Counted from the stretch's first letter, positions 10,624 through 19,432 are shown. The stretch: 33,744 nucleotides of DNA from Nanobdellota archaeon (GCA_018817905.1 JAHISS010000005.1:1-33744), one strand, 5' to 3'. Notes: generated from the sequence alone by a model not told the origin. Made by a program: numbers and translations.

Positions 10624-10683
10624 GACTTATTAAAAAGAATACAATATATATAATTTCCTAATTAACAAAGAATCATTCCCCAC

Positions 10684-11259
10684 TCACTTCCCCGGCCGAT
10701 AATCCTCTTTTTCTTCCTCAAAACCCGTCGGCCTTTTACTGTTTCCCCATTCTTCCCAATACAAAGTTCTTTCCAAAGATTTTTTTGCAGATTTTTTTTC
10801 TCTGCCTTCTTCAAAACCAACAGGCACAACTGCTTCAACCTGAATGTGCTGCGGGATGTTTAATTTTTCTTTTAACAAATCGTCGCTGTAAGCTCCAACC
10901 CAGCAAGAATCTATTCCAAAATTAGCCAGTCCCAACAAAAACGTTTGAATCGCAGCTCCAGCCTGCTGCCTTGAATAAACTCTTCCCCGCTCGCCGTACA
11001 AGTTCTCAAGATGAGCGTCGTCAGAACAAACCAAAACCAAAACTCGCGCCTGCTTAATCCAACTTTGCTCGCAAACATCAGCGACATCTTCAATAACTTT
11101 TTTTTTCTCAACAATCAAAAACCGCAAATGATTATTGTTCCCTGCAAACGGCCCTTGGTTCGCGCAATCAATCGCATCCAAAATATCTTTCCAGCTCGGC
11201 TTTTTCTTCTTAAAATTCCTTACTGACTTCCTTAGCCGCACAACCTTCTCAAATTCCAT
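10684..11259 (-). CDS. Nitroreductase-family protein
   Basis: RKSVRNFKKKKPSWKDILDAI, QQAGAAIQTFLLGLANFGIDSCWVGAY, VPVGF. Confidence 0.85.
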   Translation of the reverse strand: MEFEKVVRLRKSVRNFKKKKPSWKDILDAIDCANQGPFAGNNNHLRFLIVEKKKVIEDVADVCEQSWIKQARVLVLVCSDDAHLENLYGERGRVYSRQQAGAAIQTFLLGLANFGIDSCWVGAYSDDLLKEKLNIPQHIQVEAVVPVGFEEGREKKSAKKSLERTLYWEEWGNSKRPTGFEEEKEDYRPGK

Positions 11260-11469
11260 AGATTATGAAAGCAGATAGCGTATAAAAGATTATCGCAAAA
11301 CAACTTTCTGTGTTTCATCAGGGCATTCTCAATTTAACACACTGTAGAGTGAAACTCCCACCGTTCGCTTCGCTCACTTCGCTAAGCTGCGGAGCTTCAA
11401 AAATCAAAAAACAATCATTATCAACAATACATATCCCAATCGACTCTGGTTTATATGATAATCTCTGGT

Positions 11470-11535
11470 GGGCGAGCTGAGTCAGTTTAGTAAAAGAATG
11501 ACAAATAAGAACTGGCTCGGGGAGTTAGGAGGCAT
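11470..11535. repeat. Hairpin repeat homologous to the hairpin at 27336-27390
   Basis: GGGCGAGCTGAGTCAGTTTAGTAAAA...ACAAATAAGAACTGGCTCGGGGAGTT closely matches the sequence at about 27331-27392. Confidence 0.75.
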
Positions 11536-11713
11536 TTACCCAATTACAGCAAGATGTGGGGATTTCTTTCCGATTAATTCTCAATCCAACCTTATAGGAT
11601 TTGTTACTTAATCATTTTTACTACGAAGAATCTTAACGAAGTCAGATTTGAAGTTAATATATTCCAAGCAGATTATTGCGAACTAATTTTCTATCGAAAT
11701 ATGACGACTGATC

Positions 11714-12874
11714 CTACAACCTAATCTCCCCGCCCCCCACCACCCGCTCCCCAAAATATAAAACAATAAACTGCCCCTCAGCAACGCCCTCTACACCTTT
11801 ATCAAAAACAAAAGTCCACCTACCTGCGCTACTCTTTCTCAAAACCCCACCATGCAGCTCCCCCAAATGCCGAATCCTCGCCTTCATTCTTCCCTTCTCT
11901 TCTGAATTAACAAACTTCATATTCTTAACAAAAACTTTTTTCGTTTTCAAAATCTCATCACCTTCCGGCGCAACAACCAAAACATTTCCACGACGTTTCC
12001 CAGCAACAAACAACCTCGTGTTCCGAATTTCCCGACGATACTTATCCAAAATCTCAAAACCCTTCCTGTCACCAACTCTTTCTCCAATTGTAAAAAACCA
12101 AGTTCCAGGATGCGTTCCAATGACCTCGCCACGAGGAGAAACAACATTCCCTTTCTTCTCCTTAATCCTTTCCCGCAAAAACTTTTTCACATCAATCTTC
12201 CCCAAATAACAAATTCCCCGCGAACCTCTTTTGTCCCAATTCGGAAATTTATTCTGCCGCGCAATTTTCCTAACTTCCTCCTTCGTCAGCCCACCGACAG
12301 GAAACAAACATTTTTCCAAAACATCCTGCCCAAGTCCAACCAAAAAATACGACTGATCTTTCTTCTTGTCTTTCCCCCTCAGAAGCTCAACCTCAAAACC
12401 CCCACCACCCCTCAACACCGGACGAGATTTATGAATTATTTTAAGGCGGACGGGTGGGACTTTCTTCCTTCTAACTCTCGCATAATGCCCCGTAGCAATC
12501 CAGTCAGCGCCAATCTCGCGCGCCTTTTTCAAAAGTCCTGGAAATTTCCCGACGTTGTTGCACAAAATATCAGGATTCGGCGTCAGTCCTTTCTCGTAAT
12601 CCTTAAACATTTTAGAAATAACTTTTTTTTCATAACCTTCCTCGCAATCAACAACAAATAATTTCTCAACTCCAACAAGTTTACAAATTTTTTTAACAAT
12701 CTTTTCCTCTTCTTTCCATTTTATCGACGACGGCCAGCTCGTTTTCCCCGAAGGACAAGCATTCATAAAAAACCCATAAACTTCATATCCGCGTCTATTC
12801 AACAGCAAAGCAGCGACGCTGGAATCAACACCGCCCGACATTCCCAAAAGGACTTTCTCTTTTCCCATTATCAA
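11714..12874 (-). CDS. mnmA: tRNA 2-thiouridylase MnmA/TrmU
   Basis: GMSGGVDSSVAALLL PP-loop, NPDILCN, ATGHYAR, RGICYLG second catalytic Cys. Confidence 0.88.
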   Translation of the reverse strand: MIMGKEKVLLGMSGGVDSSVAALLLNRRGYEVYGFFMNACPSGKTSWPSSIKWKEEEKIVKKICKLVGVEKLFVVDCEEGYEKKVISKMFKDYEKGLTPNPDILCNNVGKFPGLLKKAREIGADWIATGHYARVRRKKVPPVRLKIIHKSRPVLRGGGGFEVELLRGKDKKKDQSYFLVGLGQDVLEKCLFPVGGLTKEEVRKIARQNKFPNWDKRGSRGICYLGKIDVKKFLRERIKEKKGNVVSPRGEVIGTHPGTWFFTIGERVGDRKGFEILDKYRREIRNTRLFVAGKRRGNVLVVAPEGDEILKTKKVFVKNMKFVNSEEKGRMKARIRHLGELHGGVLRKSSAGRWTFVFDKGVEGVAEGQFIVLYFGERVVGGGEIRL

Positions 12875-12919
12875 GACAAAAACAATAAGATTTATAATCT
12901 TTCCCAGATACTAATAAAC

Positions 12920-12961
12920 ATGGCTTACATTGTCGAGAGTTTCAAAAGGCACAAGAAATGA
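12920..12961 (+). CDS. 13-aa upstream micro-ORF (MAYIVESFKRHKK)
   Basis: ATG at 12920; its TGA overlaps the ATG of the following gene as ATGA. Confidence 0.3.
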   Translation: MAYIVESFKRHKK

Positions 12962-15900
12962 TAAATCATAAAATTGCATTAATAATAATACTCGTTGTAG
13001 TATTGTTTTCTGTAGGTTACCAACAAGTTAGTATAAGGGAGGAAGTAATCTCTTTTTTTAGTCCTAAGATAGATTCATCATCTCAATATTTATCCCAATA
13101 TTTGGATACAGGAAAAGCATGCAGGAGCGACCTGGATTGTGAACAGTGTGAATTATGTTCTGGTCCGCCAATCGATGATGAAATAATTCCGCAGCCTGGA
13201 GAAATAGTCAGCCAACCAAGTACAAGCCAAAGAATGGGCAGCATTACCACAAATGCGATCAGAAGAGGTTTTTATGGCAGTCAAATAGGAAAAACATGCA
13301 AAAGAATCCAAAACTGCAATCCGCCTCAACCGCCCTTCGGCTCTTTTACAGTCGAGGACGGTGAACCTATCATTGATGAGGATGATATTATTTATTTTTC
13401 CGCTGTCCCTACCTGCCTTACCCAAGAGATATTAGTTGAAGAAATCTTTACAGAAAGCACTGAGCTTGACATTGATTATGGGGGCAGAATTTCTTCGATT
13501 TCTTTTAGCGGGTCATTAGAGCTGTTGTCTCCGAGTGCATATGCGAGGATTATACTTACAGATTATAATGACAAAGAATTCAGCATCTTTAGCAGCGACT
13601 CTTTTATCCCATGTAACGATGATGAGATAAGAGTTAATATTAACAACTTTTGCGAAGAGACATGCAATATTCTAACTACGGATATCAAAAACCTAAAAGT
13701 AGAAATTAAAGATGCCTCCCTGACAATAGATAAATTCCATATCCTTGATGAGGACGGTAACTTTCCCCTATCACCCATCATTTTCCCAGAGGATTACTAT
13801 AAAGAACGACATCTTAATATTAAGATAAATATTCTTAATGAAAGGAACCAGAGAGAAGGACTTGACTGGATTGCTGGAGACTCTGAACCTTGCGGATTAG
13901 AATATTACGAAAAAAAGCAATTACTGGGTGTTGGAAAGAATGAAGAGCTTCCTAATCTTTGTGGTCTTGAGTGTTACAAGGGTGGGGTGTTTCAACGCAC
14001 AACAGAATCTGGAGGGGAAGGAAGAACAAGAGCAGATTCACTGCCAGAAAATTGGGATTGGAGAGATAGACATGGCGAGGATTGGACAACTCCTGTGAGA
14101 AATCAGCTTTTTTGTGGAAGCTGTTGGGCATTTTCTGCTGTTGGAGCTACAGAAGTTTTAACTAATCTATACTTCAATCAACATTTGAATCTAGACCTTT
14201 CAGAGCAGGAGTTAGTTTCTTGTGCGGCCGACATGGATTGTGGTTGTGATGGGTGGTCGCCAGGATTAGCATTAGATTATATTACAAATCATGGGGTGAG
14301 TGATAAAGACTGTTTCCTTTATCAAGCAATTGATGCATGTGGATGCAATGCATGGCTATGTATATTTCCACCTGTTAATTGTGATAATCTATGTACTAAT
14401 CCAAATGAACGAATAAGAATCAGTGGGAGAAATGAATTTACAGACGAAACAGAAGAAACATTAAAAACAATGATTATAGAAGACGGTGGGGTTGTTGGTG
14501 GAATATTAAGCTGGAATCATTCCATGAATTTAGTTGGATATGAGCGAGATACTGTAACAAGTGACACACTATGGGTATTTAAGAACAGCTGGGGAGAACT
14601 CTGGGGTGAAAGTGGCTATGTAACAATGACCATGAATATGTCAGATTTCGTAGGGACACGTTCATTATCAAACCCAATAATTAGCGAAATCCAGGATTAT
14701 ACTATATTATGCAATGACAAAGATGGAGATGGTTATTGCAATTGGGGCGTATCTAATAATAAACCAACTACTTGTCCTGCTAGTTGCAACGGGAATAATG
14801 AAAAAGATTGCGATGACAGCGATCCAGACAAAGGGCCATTTGATGAATATTATAATTGTGTTGCGATTGAAGACGTCGTTTTCCAATGTTCAGATGATAT
14901 CGACAATGACGGAGATGGAGTAAAAGATTATCCTAATGATTTCAGCTGTGTAGGTATCCATGATGATGATGAGACAAACCCAAAAGCAGAATGCCAAGAC
15001 GGATTAGATAACGATTGGGATGGTGTCAAAGATTATCCCAATGATGACAGCTGTTCGAGTTACCAAGACAATTATGAGGATTCACCGGACGTAGATCCTC
15101 AATGTGCAGACGGAGTGGATAATGACGGGGATGGTTTAACAGACTTGAATGATCCTGGCTGCGAAAACAATCAAGATGATAATGAAGCAGACGGGACTAG
15201 CCAATGCCAGGATGGAGTGGATAATGACGGTGATGGTGCAACAGATTATCCAAATGATTTTAGCTGCACCTCTTCAATTGATAATGATGAGGCAAATCCA
15301 AAAGCACAATGCCAAAATGGTATTGATGATGATAGTGATCGGGCAACAGATTATCCAGAAGATTTTAGCTGCTCAAGTTTCCAGGATACAAGTGAAACCA
15401 TACCCAGATCAGAATGCCAGAATAATCAAGATGATGATAGCGATGGTAAATCAGATTATCCGCACGATTTTAGTTGTTCAAGTTACCAAGACAATAGTGA
15501 AGACTATCCCCTAGCTAAATGCCAGGACGGGATAGATAATGATAATGACGGTCAGATAGACTGGCCTGCTGATTCAGGTTGTGTGAATGGTTTTCAAGAT
15601 AATTATGAATATGATTGTGGTGATGACAAAGTCAATCATGCATCTGAGGATTGCGATGGGACTGATCTTGCTGGTGAGACATGCATTACATTCGGATATA
15701 ACAGCGGCACTTTATCATGCGAGGATGATTGTAAGTTTGATCTTACTGAATGCTCATATGAACCTATGCCCGTATGCGGCAATGGAAATATCGAATACGG
15801 AGAGGATTGTGAACCTCCAAATGAGTTTGGCGGGATTACTTGCACCTCGCTGGGGTTTGATGGCGGAAATATGTTATGCACTGATAATTGCAGATTAGAC

Positions 15901-16881
15901 ACTTCAGAATGCACTGTTGAGTGTACAGGTTTTGGTGGATGGGAATATTATCCAGGATTCGCTAAATGCGTATGGGTTACTTACAATGCCAATGCTGATT
16001 ATAACACAGCTTTCCAGGCCTGTACTGACATCGACGGATATATGCCATATAGTAATGAACTCGGAGGATTATGCTCTGCGCAAGGATTCAGAATTAGGCC
16101 AGGTACTGATCTAACGGGTTCAGTGAGGACAAGAGATCTATATTTATCTGGACATAAGATGTGGCATGATAAAGGATTTCATTTTACAAGTGATGAATGT
16201 GGACAGGTTTATTATCAAACTTGTGGAACAACCGGGACAAACGCTAATTGCCAACCCGTTACTTCATGGTCCCAGGATAATACTCTAAGAAGTGGAATCA
16301 TTTGCCTCAAGGATCTCATTACAGTTCCTCGATGCGGTAACAATGATGTTGAAACAGGCGAAGAGTGTGACGATGGTAATAGAGATAATTATGATGGTTG
16401 TTCGATGAACTGTGAGGTGGACGATGGTTGGGAGTGCACTGGTAATCCAAGCGTGTGCACAAATCTCTGTGGTGATGGTTGGAGATATTATCCAGAGTTT
16501 GGAAGATGCATATATAATAGCAATGATTTTCAATTAACAAAAAAATATCCCCAGGCATTATCTTTCTGCCAGAGTGAAGGAGGATGGCTGCCTGGAAACT
16601 GGGAACTTGTAAGTCTATGCAACGATGATGACTTCCAGTTAAGACAAGGCACATGCAATGGACATAGATGCCAGGGTTCTGTCTGGACAACTGATGCATA
16701 TTCGGATGGCCATAAATTATGGCATGATAAAGGATATCATACCTACATAGAAAATTGCGGTGGCGAAATTGTATACAGTGTATGTGGCACAACCGCCATG
16801 AACAATGATTGTGTTGAGGTCAATAGCTGGAGTGGAGACTCTACTAGAAGAAGCTTCATTTGCCTTAAGAATCTGAATTGA
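12958..16881 (+). CDS. Large surface/secreted papain-like (C1) cysteine protease with Asp-rich repeats, Cys-rich repeats and a duplicated C-terminal domain
   Basis: N-terminal hydrophobic anchor; NQLFCGSCWAFSA, NHSMNLVGY and VFKNSWGELWG catalytic blocks; seven CxDGxDNDxDG repeats; CGNG..E.GEEC repeats. Confidence 0.88.
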   Translation: MINHKIALIIILVVVLFSVGYQQVSIREEVISFFSPKIDSSSQYLSQYLDTGKACRSDLDCEQCELCSGPPIDDEIIPQPGEIVSQPSTSQRMGSITTNAIRRGFYGSQIGKTCKRIQNCNPPQPPFGSFTVEDGEPIIDEDDIIYFSAVPTCLTQEILVEEIFTESTELDIDYGGRISSISFSGSLELLSPSAYARIILTDYNDKEFSIFSSDSFIPCNDDEIRVNINNFCEETCNILTTDIKNLKVEIKDASLTIDKFHILDEDGNFPLSPIIFPEDYYKERHLNIKINILNERNQREGLDWIAGDSEPCGLEYYEKKQLLGVGKNEELPNLCGLECYKGGVFQRTTESGGEGRTRADSLPENWDWRDRHGEDWTTPVRNQLFCGSCWAFSAVGATEVLTNLYFNQHLNLDLSEQELVSCAADMDCGCDGWSPGLALDYITNHGVSDKDCFLYQAIDACGCNAWLCIFPPVNCDNLCTNPNERIRISGRNEFTDETEETLKTMIIEDGGVVGGILSWNHSMNLVGYERDTVTSDTLWVFKNSWGELWGESGYVTMTMNMSDFVGTRSLSNPIISEIQDYTILCNDKDGDGYCNWGVSNNKPTTCPASCNGNNEKDCDDSDPDKGPFDEYYNCVAIEDVVFQCSDDIDNDGDGVKDYPNDFSCVGIHDDDETNPKAECQDGLDNDWDGVKDYPNDDSCSSYQDNYEDSPDVDPQCADGVDNDGDGLTDLNDPGCENNQDDNEADGTSQCQDGVDNDGDGATDYPNDFSCTSSIDNDEANPKAQCQNGIDDDSDRATDYPEDFSCSSFQDTSETIPRSECQNNQDDDSDGKSDYPHDFSCSSYQDNSEDYPLAKCQDGIDNDNDGQIDWPADSGCVNGFQDNYEYDCGDDKVNHASEDCDGTDLAGETCITFGYNSGTLSCEDDCKFDLTECSYEPMPVCGNGNIEYGEDCEPPNEFGGITCTSLGFDGGNMLCTDNCRLDTSECTVECTGFGGWEYYPGFAKCVWVTYNANADYNTAFQACTDIDGYMPYSNELGGLCSAQGFRIRPGTDLTGSVRTRDLYLSGHKMWHDKGFHFTSDECGQVYYQTCGTTGTNANCQPVTSWSQDNTLRSGIICLKDLITVPRCGNNDVETGEECDDGNRDNYDGCSMNCEVDDGWECTGNPSVCTNLCGDGWRYYPEFGRCIYNSNDFQLTKKYPQALSFCQSEGGWLPGNWELVSLCNDDDFQLRQGTCNGHRCQGSVWTTDAYSDGHKLWHDKGYHTYIENCGGEIVYSVCGTTAMNNDCVEVNSWSGDSTRRSFICLKNLN
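14884..15615 (+). repeat. Seven tandem ~35-aa Asp-rich, probably Ca-binding repeats within the protease
   Basis: Units such as QCQDGVDNDGDGATDYPNDFSC, with DxDxDG loops and paired Cys. Confidence 0.85.
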
Positions 16882-16937
16882 AAAAAATCCTGACAAATCG
16901 GAAAGTTTATAAATCGTAACTTAATAGTAATAAAATC

Positions 16938-17453
16938 ATGAAAAAAACATTAACATGGCTGCTCGCTGCGGGTTCTGCATTAGCTATTGCTGGCTGTCCA
17001 CGCGCTCCTGATGACTATAGTCCCCAACAACCCGATGTAATAGTCCAAGAAGAAAATATTGCACAAAGGCTCAATGGCTCCTGGTCAGACGGTGAAGATC
17101 TTCGATACCATTTTGACGGAGAAGGCTATCTTGATTGTATTCGGGTAGGCAATGAGTACCTATTTGAGAATGGACAACATATTGAGGGAGATACTAACGG
17201 AATCGGGTCTACAGGATATATGCTCGAGGACTTTTGTCAAACAGAACATTACCAAGATGGTTTTCTAACAACACTAAAAAGGGATTGGTACTGGCAGGAC
17301 CTTGACGGGTCCTTTTTTAACAATGCTTCAATGAACGCGACCATTGAGGGATTCTTTATACCAGATGGACGAATGCAATTGTCTTACACGTCAAGTACTC
17401 CTGATTTATTAAGAATCATCCCAGATATTTCTATTGTTGACAAAATAGAGTAA
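16938..17453 (+). CDS. Putative lipoprotein
   Basis: Signal peptide ending LAIAGC, a lipobox-like sequence. Confidence 0.7.
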   Translation: MKKTLTWLLAAGSALAIAGCPRAPDDYSPQQPDVIVQEENIAQRLNGSWSDGEDLRYHFDGEGYLDCIRVGNEYLFENGQHIEGDTNGIGSTGYMLEDFCQTEHYQDGFLTTLKRDWYWQDLDGSFFNNASMNATIEGFFIPDGRMQLSYTSSTPDLLRIIPDISIVDKIE

Positions 17454-17521
17454 ATCTCAAAAGCAATAATCTCCACTATTGTTGCGACGGCAACTATTGT
17501 CCAAATTTGTTTACTTTCCAT
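17384..17521 (-). CDS. Possible 45-aa single-TM microprotein
   Basis: MESKQIWTIVAVATIVEIIAFEIYSIL...; SD-like AGGTG 6 nt before the ATG on the minus strand. Antisense to the 3' end of the lipoprotein gene. Confidence 0.3.
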   Translation of the reverse strand: MESKQIWTIVAVATIVEIIAFEIYSILSTIEISGMILNKSGVLDV

Positions 17522-17621
17522 TTATTCACCTGCTTTCATATTCCAAATTATCATTTTCTATGTAATTTAAGATATGTCGGTCCTTAGAAAAATTTATAAT
17601 CTTTCCCAACCTCTTAAATTA

Positions 17622-17840
17622 ATGGCAGAAACAGTTTCAACCGGCGGCAATGTCCAATTCCGTTACAAAAAAGATTCCACACCAAAATTAAAAAAAGAAC
17701 AAAAAGTAGAAATCGATGAAGCTTACGAGGAATATTACGAACGGCGTAAAAAAGAGAAAAGAAAAAAAAGAATCGTGACAATCGCAATCATAATCATGGT
17801 CTTGATTATCTTGATTGCCGCGATATTCCTCCGTTCATAA
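17622..17840 (+). CDS. Small C-terminally anchored membrane protein
   Basis: MAETVSTGG... then a basic stretch and the TM IVTIAIIIMVLIILIAAIFL; ATG at 17622 is favoured over 17574. Confidence 0.6.
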   Translation: MAETVSTGGNVQFRYKKDSTPKLKKEQKVEIDEAYEEYYERRKKEKRKKRIVTIAIIIMVLIILIAAIFLRS

Positions 17841-17873
17841 ACTTTAAATACAGTTCTTGTTTTGCCTCAATGT

Positions 17874-17989
17874 GTCCCGGTAGCTCAGCTGGTTAGAGCG
17901 CGTGGCTGTTAGTGTGAGAAGCTTTGCTTCAAATACGTTAGCAAATAGCAGATACCATGAGGTCGTTGGTTCGAGTCCAGCCCGGGACG
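17874..17989 (+). tRNA. tRNA-Asn(GTT) with a 42-nt intron at 17912-17953
   Basis: Acceptor GTCCCGG/CCGGGAC, T-arm GTTGG TTCGAGT CCAGC, anticodon stem CGTGG/CCATG. Intron lies between positions 37 and 38, with a BHB helix CTGT/GCAG flanked by 3-nt bulges. Confidence 0.92.
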
Positions 17990-17994
17990 TTTCT

Positions 17995-18290
17995 ATTTTG
18001 ACAAGTTACCCCTCCACCTCTACAAATCCAACTAATCCGATATTATCCAAAACTCAATTAATGTTGCATCCGATTGGTTTTATTATTAATCTAATGAGTT
18101 GGTTGGAAGTGAAACTATTTTTTCACAAGTTAATGCCCTTCGGGCAGCTCCATCTTCTTAGCAGATTTTTTCGATTATTGAATTTTAATTTCGAGGGCGG
18201 GAGCTGGAGGCGGTCGAAATTCAAATTCGATGGGTGTGCGGGACGAATGTCGAAAAAATCTGCGTTTATACTTTAAGTACAGAAAATTAA
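17995..18290. repeat. Mosaic intergenic repeat, copy A (core plus tail hairpin)
   Basis: Core resembles the copies at ~20.15, 27.0 and 28.85 kb. Tail is bounded by GCAGATTTTTTCGA (18161-18174) and TCGAAAAAATCTGC (18250-18263). Confidence 0.8.
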
Positions 18291-18460
18291 AAAAGAATTT
18301 GTTTTTCTTCATCTTCCAAAAAAACTTAAATCCAATGAAAAAAATCTCCGTCGACAAATATCAAATTAAAAATTTCCCTTTTTGATAAAAAAAGTTTTCA
18401 CGATAAATTTATAAACAAAAAATTCTTAGTTAGACTACACTAAAAGAGGTGTTACTCAAA

Positions 18461-18532
18461 ATGCCAAAGAAAAAAGCAAAAAAGAAAAAAGCCGTGAAGA
18501 AGAAGGCAACTAAGAAAAAGAAGAAGAAATAA
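18461..18532 (+). CDS. 23-aa Lys/Ala microprotein MPKKKAKKKKAVKKKATKKKKKK
   Basis: SD-like agaggtg, TATA-like ataaatttataaac upstream and T-rich sequence downstream. Confidence 0.6.
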   Translation: MPKKKAKKKKAVKKKATKKKKKK

Positions 18533-18603
18533 CCGCTTTGTCTTCTTCTTAATTAGTTTTTATTTTTAACTTGTCGAAACCTTATTCTTTTTATTTTTTA
18601 TTT

Positions 18604-19101
18604 TTATTTAACAATCGAAAAATCAGATTTATCAAGCGTATTCATTTTCTCAAGGTATCTGTAAACATTGGACTGTTTTGAACCTTTGATTATATTAATA
18701 ATCGCTGTTTCAGTATCTTCCACATCTTCAGCATCACCGATAATCCCGACTTCTCCTTCTTTTATCAAAACCTCGCAGCCAGAAATCAAAGAAATCGTTC
18801 TCCTGGTTTTCCCTTTCTTGCCTATCAAACGCGATTTAACAACTTTCAAATTTCTTTTCGTGTAATCTTTTATATGAACCACTCTAAAAACAAAATCTTC
18901 TTCCTTTAACAAAAGCGCTTTTTTAACTGAAAAACCAAAATTAACCGCGTCAAAAAAAATGCGCGCGTCATACTCGTCCAAAGAAGAACCATCGATAACA
19001 ACGTTCCTTCCTAAAATTTTTATTTTGACGTTCAACTTTTTTTCCAACTGCAATTTCAACTTTTCAACTTCTCTCATCCTTTTAACGTAAATTGTTTCCA
19101 T
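18604..19101 (-). CDS. KH-domain RNA-binding protein (archaeal Pno1/Dim2-like)
   Basis: Two KH-like modules; SRLIGKKGKTRRTISLISGCEVLI. Confidence 0.8.
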   Translation of the reverse strand: METIYVKRMREVEKLKLQLEKKLNVKIKILGRNVVIDGSSLDEYDARIFFDAVNFGFSVKKALLLKEEDFVFRVVHIKDYTKRNLKVVKSRLIGKKGKTRRTISLISGCEVLIKEGEVGIIGDAEDVEDTETAIINIIKGSKQSNVYRYLEKMNTLDKSDFSIVK

Positions 19102-19135
19102 GTAAATTAAAACAAATTAAAGTTTTTTAATTTAT

Positions 19136-19432
19136 CTATAACAAAACCAAAGCAAATGGCACTCCTTGAATTTTCCCCATGCTGTCTTCATTAATAATTC
19201 CTGCCTTCATCGCAGCCTCTACCGCGCACGCGCCAACAATGTTAAAAATCGCGTCGTCGAGCGCCAAGCTCTTCAGCATTTCAACAGATTCCACTTCGCC
19301 AACTTCCTCCCCCCCATAAAAATTTTCCCGAACATCCAACTGCATCTTCCCTTCCTCAAACTTCTTCCCGACTAAATCACTGTCGCATAAAGCAACTACT
19401 TTCCTATAGCTCTCGTGAATTTTTATTCTCAT
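19136..19432 (-). CDS. DUF424 family protein
   Basis: MRIKIHESYRKVVALCDSDLVGKKFEEGKMQLDVRENFY...; start trimmed from 19477. Confidence 0.75.
   Translation of the reverse strand: MRIKIHESYRKVVALCDSDLVGKKFEEGKMQLDVRENFYGGEEVGEVESVEMLKSLALDDAIFNIVGACAVEAAMKAGIINEDSMGKIQGVPFALVLL

Noticed and set aside
11341-11395. CCGTTCGCTTCGCTCACTTCGCTAAGCTGCGGAGC GC-rich patch
   Set aside because: Short self-similar sequence with no clear paired structure or partner copy; not enough for a call.
12110-12661. 183-aa ORF antisense to mnmA
   Set aside because: Shadow ORF with biased composition; mnmA is well supported.
15149-15514. Alternate-frame ORF within the Asp-rich repeats
   Set aside because: Low-complexity shadow frame of the DNDGDG repeats.
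17902-18276. ORF 17902-18276 and the similar ORF 27376-27591, sharing LNFNFEGGxWxRSKxKF
   Set aside because: The first starts inside the tRNA gene. The shared peptide is explained by the DNA-level tail hairpin repeat.
18175-18357. Minus-strand ORFs 18175-18357 and 27297-27515 with similar peptides
   Set aside because: Same cause: reverse frame of the tail hairpin repeat.
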